NCBI GenBank assembly: GCA_001247695.2
Contig: LGRX02035200.1
Coordinates: 83,057-147,056 of the forward strand
Direction of reading: 5' to 3'
DNA: 64,000 nucleotides
Source of the DNA: Cymbomonas tetramitiformis
Taxonomy: Eukaryota; Chlorophyta; Pyramimonadophyceae; Pyramimonadales; Pyramimonadaceae
How positions within the stretch are numbered: the stretch's first letter is position 1; every line of letters begins with the position of its first letter. The notes below the pieces were generated by a model, which was not told the origin of the DNA, made no database searches, and saw only the letters and a program-made list of their open reading frames with translations. This document shows positions 1 to 9,566 of this stretch, in pieces. The translations under genes were made by a program, and so were the position numbers.

Positions 1-179
1 TAATCACAATGGTACGACGTGGGTACATGTGTACCGCGCGTGTACGGTGAATGCGGACACATTCTCCCACTAAGGCATTCCCACACGACGCGCCCACGCA
101 AAATAAAAATTTTGGCAGGGCCTCCGGCGCACATTGTGACCATAAGCAAGAATTTCCGGCATATTTCGTTTCACCTTCA

Positions 180-660
180 TGCGTAAGTGTCCGGTACGTA
201 TGTACCGACGTCACACCGGCCATGTACCAACTGAAGAACGGTAAGGTGCACGCGTACCCGGGGTGCACGCATTACTTTATGAAGGGAAGAACGCACCTTG
301 CATCGACATCGTCGGTGTCGTGAACGGGTCGTTGTCGACCGTGTTGTCGCCATGCATGCGCCGGGGCCGGGCGAAGATACCGAGGGCGTCCCCGACGCTC
401 CTGCCCATGTCGCATGGATCTGCATACGGGAAGACATTGCGGGTACATACGTACCGAACATGTATTAGGCGGCATAAGGTACATACACGGACGCATGTAC
501 CCGGCATGTACCCGGCGGCGAGTACATGCCGGGTACGCATGCCGCGCCGCGAGCAAGTACACGTTGGGTACAAGGTAAAGGTACACGTGTATCCGGCATG
601 TACGCATAGACGGTTACATGTGTACCGCATATGTACTATCACCGTACGTTTCCCGTACAT
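180..660. repeat. GTAC-type palindrome cluster, left part
   Basis: Dense imperfect palindromes built on GTAC half-sites separated by 4-7 variable bases, for example GTACATGCCGGGTAC, GTACCCGGCATGTAC and GTACACGTGTAC. They occur in both orientations with no regular period. No coding potential is credible: the short open frames here are rich in Tyr, Val, Cys and Thr only because the palindrome translates that way. The same family returns at 2396-3262. It is distinct from the TTCC/GGAA family at the far end of the window. Confidence 0.75.
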
Positions 661-718
661 AGGGACCTTATCAGTACGCAAATAATGTTCTTGCATGTAC
701 CCGAACGTAATTGATGGG

Positions 719-889
719 TACATATGTTATTTCTGCACCCCACTTTGGCTTCATTCTTGTACTTTTGTGTACTTGCTCGCGGCGGATGCTGGGTACAATT
801 AGGGTATACATGAACCATCCCGTTACTAAAATCCGCCGCGAGCAAGTACAAGAATGAAGCCAAAGTGGGGTGCAGAAATAACATATGTA
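719..889. repeat. Inverted repeat (hairpin) with ~60-bp arms
   Basis: The arm at 719-787 is repeated as its reverse complement at 831-889, with about 43 bp between them. The left arm carries a short extra duplication (around gtacttttgtgtactt), so the arms differ by an indel but otherwise match closely. It sits inside the GTAC palindrome field and may be a foldback element or a recent inverted duplication. Confidence 0.8.
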
Positions 890-1716
890 CTCAGGTTTGG
901 TATATGCAAGTGCAAGCGAGTACAATTTACACTTTTCCCGACAGCTTCAGGTACAACCCAGGCGCACGTGTACCCAAGCGAACATCACCAAAACGCAAAA
1001 AAAGTCACCAAACCCCCCAAAAACAAGTTGGCCTCATTTTAAAGCGCACGACGAGCGCAAAAAATAATCGAGTGCACGACGAGCCCGAAAAACATTTTAG
1101 TTGCACGAAAAATGGGCAAACGTGTTGCACAAAAAAAAAGGAACAGAGAAAGAAAATCGTACCTCAATTAGGATGACCGCCCGAGTAGAGCGGTGCGGTG
1201 GGGTGGAATAATCGATGACGATCGCGATCGATACGTACGTGACCTGCGTGCCTGCGATCCCCAACCCGCGAGCGCGAGCGTCATGCGGTGGATTATTCCA
1301 TCTCCAATCGTCCGATGACATCGCATGGCATGGCACACGTTTCGCAGAATTCGTCATCGTCATCGTTATCGTCGATCGTGCTCGCGTGACGAGGACGTGC
1401 TGTGACTTCTCACGCCCCCCAACGCGCAACGGGAAGTCAAGGTCAGGTCAAGGTGTCCGTGTCCACTGTAGGCATTTTTGCAGAATACTGTAAAAGTTCA
1501 AACTCACCGGTACAGCCGTCAACGCTTCACATTTCACCGTCCAGCAGTGTGCAGCAGCGTGTGGTGGCCTCGCCAGCGGGTTGCATGTTATGATATTTCT
1601 CATTCTTGCTCGCTGCAATATGTCACAGGTTTGTAGTGCATGTTTTTTTATATGTATATGTATTATTTTGTGTGTGCTTAGCGCGCTCATCCTTGGCATG
1701 CGCGGAACTTTGACTT
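890..1716. other. Intergenic, no gene seen
   Basis: Contains A-rich stretches around 990-1150 and a short inverted motif around the ATAATCGATGACG/ATTATTCCA region at 1208-1300. The open frames are short, overlap each other on both strands and resemble no family. Confidence 0.5.
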
Positions 1717-1785
1717 GGAGTGAACGGGAAGATTCCCGCGAGTCCTTTGCACTCGAAATAGTTGGTTCAAATCCAACTCACTCCA
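1717..1785 (+). tRNA. tRNA-Lys(TTT)-like gene with a shortened D-loop
   Basis: A 69-nt sequence folds as a cloverleaf. The acceptor stem is a perfect 7 bp (GGAGTGA at 1717-1723 with TCACTCC at 1778-1784), followed by discriminator A1785. The D-stem is GGGA/TCCC with only a 4-nt loop (AGAT) and no GG pair. The anticodon stem CGAGT/ACTCG closes the loop CCTTTGC, which puts TTT at the anticodon. The T-arm is perfect (GTTGG, loop TTCAAAT, CCAAC) and carries a good B box. Oddities are C instead of T before the anticodon and the truncated D-loop, which also weakens the A box. It could be a diverged tRNA, a tRNA pseudogene or the head of a SINE. Confidence 0.5.
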
Positions 1786-2395
1786 CCTCTCCTTTTCAGT
1801 TTCCCTCGTTAATTTCGTTTTTCACTTATATTATCTTTCATCTTTACTAAACGTTACTTGGTTGTTTTTGTTTTTCAGATCGCTGAAAATATTCGAGTGG
1901 TGAAATCAATTTTTCCACCATCATCTCGCGTTTACATTCGCGCTTCTTTGAGGTTCCTAGGTTGCTAGTTATGTTTTGCACAAGGGAGTCTTTGATGCGT
2001 TTTCCGCTTTTTACTAAGTGTTGGTTCTTTGCTTTACTTTTCAGATCGGCTGTTTTGGAGAAACCCTAAATGGAGAAAATCGACCGCCTCGAGTACTTCA
2101 TGAGCTTCAAGCTTCCTTTCGAGCGTGCTAGGTTGATAGATTGTTTACAATCGTAGTGTTGGAACTAGAAATCGTACGAATAGAACGTTATTTTGCGTAT
2201 TGGTAGGATAGAGATGAGTAGTCCCAATTGTATCCCATCGTGCCTAGCTAGCTACACTATCGTATTAATATAATTGTATTAAACATGCTCGAGTGTTCCA
2301 TGCGTATGCGTGATGTGCTAGCCTTCGCATAGCATATGCATTGTGAACACACTTAATGTAAGTAGCACACATTTTCGCAATCCTCTTGTGATATT
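1786..2395. other. Intergenic, no gene seen
   Basis: AT-rich sequence downstream of the tRNA-like gene. I see no conserved reading frame, no repeat array and no structured element. Confidence 0.45.
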
Positions 2396-3262
2396 GTGCA
2401 TATAGATAGGCCTCGTACACGCGCACCAAGAGATGTACCCACCATTGCGTGCATGTGTACCCTTTTCGAGTACACATGCACCTACAGCGTACTAATGCAT
2501 ACGCACGTACATGTTGGGTACATATGTATGGGAGGCTCGTACACGCTTGGTACATGTGTACTAATAATGCACCGATATACACGTGCATATGGGGTACGTA
2601 TGCACCAGTCATGTTAGTATCAATAAGTACATATGTACCTGGGCTGCGTACATGCGTACCCGGCATGTACCTCACTCAAATGTACATGCGGGGTGCATAT
2701 GCACCAGTCATGTTAATATCAATAAGTACATATGCACCTGGCTAACGTACATATGTACCTGACCTGCGTACACGCATACCCGGCATGTACTTGATGCGTG
2801 GGTACATGTCGGGTACGTGCGCACCAGGCATGTTTATATCAATAAGTACATATGTACCTGGCCTAAGTACATATGTACCCACCATGTACCCCGGGTGTCC
2901 CAACGGTAACATCCAACGGTAACATCCAACGGTAACATCCAACGGTGACCTGAGTACATATGCGGTACACATGTACCCGTACATGCGTACACGCCGGGTA
3001 CATGCGCAGGCGGCAAAAGGTACATACACAGACGCATGCACCCAGCATGTACCCTGTCGCGGGTACATGCCGGGTACATATGCCGCGCCGCGAGCAAGTA
3101 CACGTAGGTACAAGGTAGAGTACACGTGTACCCAACATGTACCAGACCCCGTTTTTTACTGTTTTCGTACACGTTGGGTACACGTTGGGTACACGTTGGG
3201 TACACGCTGGGTACACGCTGGGTACACGTTGGGTACACGTCCCCGGTACATGCCGGGTACAT
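2396..3262. repeat. GTAC-type palindrome cluster, right part, with short tandem arrays
   Basis: Continues the GTAC(N4-7)GTAC family. It contains GTACATATGTAC several times, a 12-bp direct array (AACGGTAACATCC, about four copies at 2899-2948) and a run of about seven copies of an 11-bp unit GTACACGTTGG/GTACACGCTGG at 3166-3242. Copies near 440-560 and near 2990-3130 share a longer context (a GGCGGCA...GGTACATACAC motif and CCGCGCCGCGAGCAAGTACA). The two clusters are therefore diverged copies of one larger repeat. Confidence 0.75.
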
Positions 3263-3571
3263 ATGCACTGGGGTTTCCAAAATTTGTAGGGTTTGACCTA
3301 TCTAGGTGTTGTACTCAGGCCGTAACCTGCATATTGATATGTAGGGGTTTCCTCAGAATGCTTTTATGTGATGTCAACATATTATGAACAATTCACTTGC
3401 ATCCTAGGACGAAGGAGTTACGCCTGGAAGGTTTTGCATGGTGGTCACCCAACAGTTATCAGCTGTTATTCGGGTGCCACATCCTACTGGGACTATATCA
3501 ATCAGTCCTACATCGATGCACCTGTCCTTCCCACTCTTATTTATGGCTATAGTGCCAAAGTGTATCAGGTG
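3263..3571. other. Intergenic, no gene seen
   Basis: Transition from the GTAC palindrome field to AT-rich DNA. No reading frame or repeat that I can support. Confidence 0.4.
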
Positions 3572-3579
3572 GAATATAT

Positions 3580-3870
3580 CAGGGTAGAAGTCTTACCGTG
3601 GCGGGCCGGCCCGGGGCCGCAGAAGCTCGCTCCGGGCCGAAAGCGGGCCGAAGGGGCTTTCGCCCCCGGGCCGCACAAACATATGAGCCGGCCAAACTTC
3701 GGCCAAAAATATAGGCATTTTATGCCACTTTTTATCAAAACCCCCATACTTAATTTTAAAATTTCGCGCCTGCGGCGGGCATTTTTCTTCTTTGACCGTT
3801 TTGGCCGAAAGTGGGCCAGCGGAAATATCGTTTGCGGGCCGTAAAAATTTTTGGAAAGACTTCTACCCTG
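3580..3870. mobile_element. hAT-like MITE, copy 1, with 8-bp target duplication
   Basis: The ends are inverted: CAGGGTAGAAGTCTT at 3580 against AAGACTTCTACCCTG ending at 3870. The element is flanked by identical 8-bp copies GAATATAT (3572-3579 and 3871-3878). An 8-bp duplication and a CAGGG terminus are the classic marks of the hAT superfamily. The 291-bp element has GC-rich GGGCCG-type blocks near both ends, an AT-rich middle and no coding capacity, so it must have been moved by an autonomous relative in trans. A second member of the family is at 11817-12096 in the opposite orientation. Confidence 0.85.
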
Positions 3871-3878
3871 GAATATAT

Positions 3879-4844
3879 ATATACATTATTATAACTAGCA
3901 TCTTCTGATCCAAAGATATGCAATTAAGCATGGTATCAGGTTATATGTTATATATATAGTTAAGCATTCCGCCCTTACTCGAGAATGTAAATGCTGAGCA
4001 ATAGTCAACTTATAGTCATTGGGATGTAGTTTCCCACTCGAGTTTACACTTTATTAGTGACGGTGGGTTTAACGTTGTACAGATTTCAACGTTACTTGTG
4101 GATGCAGTGGTTTTATCAAAAGCAATCCATCAGAAATCACCATATTGGAATATAAAATGGATGTGTGTGTGTGATATATATCTGTATATTGAACATGTAT
4201 TATATTTGTACATTGATATAATGAGGTGAAGTATATATATGGTTCCACCTTCTTCCCCCCTCAAGGAAGTGTGAATTCCATAGGCAGTTGTCAAGTGCCT
4301 ATTACCTCATTAAGCAGCATGCAATTCTCATAGGAAGCAGCTGTACACTTATTGGGTTGTTGCCCTACAGTTATTGGGTTGTTGCCCGAAATATTGGTCA
4401 TGAATGTGCTGATTTCAGCATGACCAAAATGTCAAATATAGTGTGGTTCACTATTATTCAGTGGCATTTTAGGGTGTTTCGGGTTACCGTGACCCTTATC
4501 ACCTACAGTGACTTTAGGGTGTTACATGGTATCAGTAACACCTAATTATATCAAATTTAAGCAGTATGAACATTTCCGGAAGGAATGAAGCAAAACTGCA
4601 TTCAGCATGTCACTGTTTACCACGTGATACTTGAGAGTTACACCCCCTAGTTTTTGCACGTGATTATTAGGGTGTTACATGGTATTACAAGTGCTGAAAT
4701 ATTTTGGCATAAACCATTGATAGGTAAAAAATTGGATCAGCAAAAAAAATCAGACCTGAATTTTCATTTTGAAATCATACGTGTGAGATGTTTACCCATT
4801 TTCGCCACTTTTTGACTTATAAGTCAGTGAGTGTGTGAGCACTA
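3879..4844. other. AT-rich intergenic DNA, no gene seen
   Basis: Low-complexity TATA/GTGT stretches and short repeats such as the doubled TATTGGGTTGTTGCCC at about 4350-4388, and several copies of AGGGTGTTACATGGTAT. No convincing ORF. Confidence 0.45.
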
Positions 4845-5410
4845 CAGTAATCACTCACCAATAAGAAATAGTAGCAATAAGAAACCAGCCAGCGTTTGGG
4901 GGGGGGGTCACAACTTGACGAAATTTGCTGGCTAGCTTTAATTTCTTAAGAAATTGGCCAAAATAAGAAATCAAGGGGCTGGCTGGCTTGAATCATAGTG
5001 AAAGCTAGTTAAGAAATTTTGGCTGGATTATTTGGTGGGTTTACTCGATTTAACAAGGATTTTGATGGTTATACACAATTTATCTCAATAAAAACATCAT
5101 ACAGACTATTGAATTTTTTCGAACGGAGGTGCAAACGCTGGCTTGTCGGCGAAAAGTGAGTTATCCAAACTAAAACTCCAGTACTAAAAGTTTACTACTA
5201 TGGCCGTCGCTGAGTGCCAATTTCATGATAGCTGGCTGCCTCCTCCTTAAGTAATAAGAATAAGAAATTGGCTGGCTGAGCTACGAAATCGGGATTTCTT
5301 ATTCTTAGCAATTTCATAGGTCGCTGGCGCTGGCGGGGGGGGGTCACAACTTGACGAAATTCGCTGGCTGACCCCAAATTTAGGACTTTCTTATTGGTGA
5401 GTGATTACTG
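4845..5410. mobile_element. Inverted-repeat element with 24-bp termini
   Basis: The terminus beginning CAGTAATCACTCACCAATAA at 4845 is exactly mirrored by the end at 5387-5410 (TTATTGGTGAGTGATTACTG). Internally the motif GTCACAACTTGACGAAATT followed by a GCTGGCT-type tail occurs twice, near 4908 and near 5343, and AAGAAATT/GCTGGCTGGC words recur in both orientations. No clear target duplication flanks it and there is no ORF, so the superfamily is undetermined. It looks like a non-autonomous MITE or foldback element. Confidence 0.7.
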
Positions 5411-7176
5411 TGATTAAACGTGGTGTATACTACAATGTATACAGCTGTTACACCTCTGTAATATATCTCACCTGAATACATGAAATGGAATTTGACATTT
5501 TTCATGTTGATATGTGAAGATATATGTATGGTCAATATTTGGTACATTGGGTTTTACTGATTGAAACCCATGACAAATAGACCAAACCCTAATGTGAATA
5601 TATAGGTGTATCAACTTTAAGTGCAGTCACTTAAGTGATAACTTGTCAGTAACCTATCATCTACTTGGGCATACGGCGGTGCACTGAAAGAGTATCAAAG
5701 TGACATCTTCAGATTCCAAGTAAATTAGAACAAAGCTTGATTAATGAATCAGAGCAGTGTCTACAATAACCTCTATCAGCTGTCAATATGATTACCGATC
5801 TGAGAGAGTTACATGCATTTGAACTGATCAGAACTATATCAATTGTCAAAATGCAATGTAGAAGTTGGTGTTGCTCCAGCGATAGTAAAGGTATGGACAG
5901 TGTTCAGCAGTTACCAACTGCATTATGGACACCGTATACTGCCTTCGGGTCTGGAGATATTCTCCATCCAGCCCTACAACATGTGGTTTTATCCTGTTTA
6001 CCATAACTATCGCCATCACTGACATCCAACACGCACATGTGTTTGTTGGATGGTATCTACATTATCATACACGTGGTTGATATTATAGTTGATCATTTCA
6101 CTTACTGAATCAGTGAATGTCAATATAGTGTCAGTGATTATACATTGTGCAGGTACTTGCCGATTTAGTACACTTTAAGCAAATTGAGAGTGATTTATCA
6201 TACCAGATAATCTGTATACCACTGGACAGTATGTGGCTAGCATGATGCATATCAATTTGGTTAGTAAGTTGTAATCTTGCATATCTCATCATGATGAATG
6301 ACGAGTTGATTAATATATTTCACAAATGGCTCCGGTGAGTATTCCATCTTTGATCAACAGTAGAACAGTCATCCATCCCAAATCCTACGTCAGGAATGAT
6401 TGAGCTAATTACTGTCTTTATGATCAGCAAGATTGGCACCTTATACCAAGTGGATTCATTTATAGTCTATACTTGCACAGCAGGTATGCTATATGATATA
6501 TTGATGCAACATCTAGTATGTATGTAAGATGTGCATATTTACAGTGTAACACAGTTGTATTGCTTGATCAACCCCCGGTTCCATAGGGTACCAACCTATG
6601 GTCGGTTAGGCGCGGACAGACAATCACCAAATCGATCAACGGAACTACATGGTGGTTTCAAGATAAGTCCTTACTTTTTAATCTTGCAATACTTCCATGA
6701 TATACTGTCAATATATGCATATGTATGCCAACTGTTATCGTGATCAAGTTGGATATGCATATGTGTGCATGTATGCCAAACATTTGTGATCAAACTGATA
6801 ATTATAACAGTGTGAATGGTGCACATGTCGCAGTATAATATGGCAAGTTGTAGTGTGTGTTAATAATGATGACTTGTGGTCAGTGATATAAGTGTATTAA
6901 CTTATCACTTACTGTCAACATGTGTTATAATAGTGGAATTGTGCTGCATGGTGTATACTGCATGCCGCATGCTGCATGTATAGTGTATGCTGCATGTTGT
7001 AAGTGTGTGAAATGATAGTGCACACTATTATTTTACAGCATATGTGTGTATACTGCTAATTGGTACAATACACATATGACTGCGCAGCATCAATGCTCAT
7101 CTGATGTTATATCCGACTGCAAATATTGTATGTACATCTGCCAGTATTTGAACGAACATCATGTTTGCATGCTATG
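5411..7176. other. AT-rich intergenic DNA, no gene seen
   Basis: Roughly 1.8 kb of AT-rich sequence with TGCATG/CATATG-rich microrepeats towards 6930-7060. The longest open frames are about 70 codons and resemble nothing. Confidence 0.45.
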
Positions 7177-7292
7177 TGCGCGCGTAACACATATTGTATG
7201 ACGCGCTGCATGTTGATGCATCATGGATCATGCGTGCGCGCGCAACACATATTGTATGACGCGCTGCATGTAGATGCATCACGAATTATGCG
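7177..7292. repeat. Two-copy 58-bp direct repeat
   Basis: The unit TGCGCGCG(T/C)AACACATATTG continues through GTATGACGCGCTGCATGT and GATGCATCA. It begins at 7177 and again at 7235, with a few substitutions between copies. It lies in non-coding DNA. Confidence 0.75.
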
Positions 7293-7559
7293 CCCTCTAT
7301 CGCGCGTCCCCTGCACATGATGAAATCATAGCAGGTGCGCATCGCCTGAAGAACTAAATCATCGTACGTGCGCGTCGATGAGAGATTTTTGCAAATCATC
7401 TGCAAATAACGAAATTATCATGTGCGTGCGCTGCACTGAACGATTAGTGCGGATAGCGAACATCGCTGTCGCCGGTGTATGTCGCATGGTATGAATGCCA
7501 TCGCGCGTATAACAAAACTCCGTGCGTCCTGCCAAAGCTGATGCGAATCACACATATTG

Positions 7560-8647
7560 ATGGCTACTGCCCGGTGGTATGGTACTGTCACAAGTACCAA
7601 AATGTATGCTTTATTATGGGCACTAGATGGGGTGTACGAGTCCCATGAAGGTTTTGAAAAATCATTTAGGACCCTTTTGAATTGTTATTGATGCTGAAAT
7701 GTACTCTCGTGAACTTTAGGTATGTGTATGTGCGGTGTGCTTTTGGGGGGTGTAACGCCATAAAATTAATTAAATTTTCTGGTACTATCACAAGTACCAA
7801 GCGCGCGGTGACTTAAAAGGGCACGCTATGTGGCCACGAGGTGGCATGCATGATGTCAAATTTCATTATTGGGATGTATCCTAAGTGGTCGTCATGCGTT
7901 GTGCCATTTGAACGTCTTTAACGCCAGTATTGGGATTCGATAACACCCAAGGGTGTGATAAAATGGCCTCTCAGCATTTTTTGTAGTAATATCGGGAGCG
8001 GTTTCGTACTTAAGTTCCATGTGTAGAGTCCAAGTACGGCAACTTCTCATGCATGTAAAGGTCTTGAAAAATCGATATATGGGTTTACTTTTGATGTCAT
8101 AAACGCTGGTGAGGCGATCCGACGTTATAATATACTTATTTCGTAGCTTTAGTGCCACGACTAGGCTCCAAAATCGACGATAGCCCTCATACTTAAGGAA
8201 TCTTGAGTTGGACCATTTGGTGGAGATGGGATGTTTAGCATGTCGCAGTTTCAGCGACGGGCAGTATGCCAACTGCCCCATGCTCACATCCATCATTGGC
8301 CATGTTATACAGCTTCAATTTGAGCCATCGCTGGGTTGAATAGAATCCCAAGTCTGTTCAAAAAGAAATCCGAAAGTAGCGCCATGATTTCGAAGACAAG
8401 TGAGACACCATTGTGTAACACAAAACTCCACCTTGTTGGCAATATGCATCCACTGGGAGGGCTACACGTAACCTATGGACCAATGGGGCATAATACAACT
8501 CAGTTTGGGTCGTTAAGGTAATGGTATATCATGGATATCACCATCAGGATGGAGGAGGACATCAAAAAAAATTCTAGCGTTTTGGTACTTGTGATAGTAC
8601 CAGATTCGATTCTGGTACTATGACTAGTACCACTGGGCAGTAGCCAT
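7560..8647. mobile_element. Inverted-repeat element carrying GGTACT...AGTACC palindromes
   Basis: The left end (7560-7603) and right end (about 8577-8647) are inverted copies. Both start ATGGCTACTGCCC(G/A)GTGGTA and continue into palindromes of the form GGTACT-N6-AGTACC (for example GGTACTATCACAAGTACC). The right arm has one extra palindrome. Further copies occur inside the element, near 7781. A minus-strand open frame of 134 codons at 7892-8296 lies within, but I do not recognise it and it may be chance. No target duplication is clear. It is likely a non-autonomous DNA element of about 1.1 kb. Confidence 0.6.
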
Positions 8648-9148
8648 TGATGATGATTTTTCGTTGCGCGTCCGTATGTCGCATATCGTACCAACCCTGC
8701 GAAATGGTGACAGCATGTATGTGCGATCCGTACGCAGTGCGCACACCTTGTCGCTGATTATTTGCTGACGATGTTACTGCGAATGCTATCAGCTGCGAAT
8801 GCGTTCGCGATGATGATTCCTCGCGCACTCCGTTTGCTGACGATATTGCAACGAATGCTATTATTCGCTTGTAGATGATCGTATATGTGCGAGCGCTGTC
8901 GCCGGTATGTATGCGCGAACCTGTCACACACACCGTATACAATCTATATACGATATATATACTGTTGCACACACTTGTATGTCCTCGTTCGTTGCGTGGA
9001 CGGAGAATAACCACTGTCAAGGTTGATATCCAACCTTTCAGACTATGCGCCTGCTATTGAACTGTAGCAACGCGCATCAATATTTGGCGGGGAATGAGTG
9101 CAGTCTCTGGTGTCAAATCGTCTGCTTGAGCGCAATGCTCCTCATATA
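8648..9148. other. Intergenic, no gene seen
   Basis: Contains repeated words such as TTGCTGACGAT and GCGAATGC(T/G)AT around 8760-8860, suggesting old short duplications. No supported gene. Confidence 0.4.
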
Positions 9149-9208
9149 CCAATGCCCTCACGCTTCATAAGCGTTACCACCATCGGGTTGTGAACCCGAG
9201 GGCATTGG
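9149..9208 (+). ncRNA. Three-way-junction fold resembling a D-arm-less tRNA-Met(CAT)
   Basis: An 11-bp perfect stem (CCAATGCCCTC at 9149-9159 with GAGGGCATTGG ending at 9208) encloses two hairpins. The first is ACGC-TTCATAA-GCGT, whose 7-nt loop is exactly that of a methionine tRNA anticodon loop. The second is TCGGG-TTGTGAA-CCCGA, shaped like a T-arm. There is no D-arm, and the closing stem is longer than a 7-bp acceptor. This could be a degenerate tRNA, a bizarre truncated tRNA, or a structured foldback that resembles one by chance. Which it is cannot be decided from sequence alone. Confidence 0.3.
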
Positions 9209-9463
9209 GTGAACTAACAGTATCGGCTGGTCGAATTAGCCTGTTGATACCCGCATGTTGTTCAATTCATGCTTGAAGCGAAGACGCGTCCTCTCAGAAC
9301 AGATTGTTCTTCAAGAACTTGTCTTGCTTCATCATCGAGATGCCGTACTCGGCCTCTCGATTACAGATGTCACTCATGGTGAGTGGATGACAGATATTAT
9401 GACTCCACATGTCATAGTCGACCGTACTGACAATACTCGACGACTCTATGTCATTATAACATA
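9209..9463. other. Intergenic, no gene seen
   Basis: No element or gene that I can support between the tRNA-like fold and the ACATG microsatellite. Confidence 0.35.
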
Positions 9464-9566
9464 TGACATGACATGACATGACATGACATGATATGACATG
9501 ACATGACATGACATGCCATGACATGACATGACATGACATGACATGACATGACATGCCATGACATGT
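9464..9566. repeat. (ACATG)n pentanucleotide microsatellite
   Basis: About 20 nearly perfect copies of ACATG with occasional ACATGCC variants. The array is about 100 bp long. It creates a His/Met/Ser/Cys-rich spurious reading frame on the minus strand. Confidence 0.95.

Noticed and set aside
2899..3242. A CRISPR-like array from the regularly spaced 11-12-bp repeats
   Set aside because: Units are contiguous tandem repeats without unique spacers, and the window is eukaryotic.
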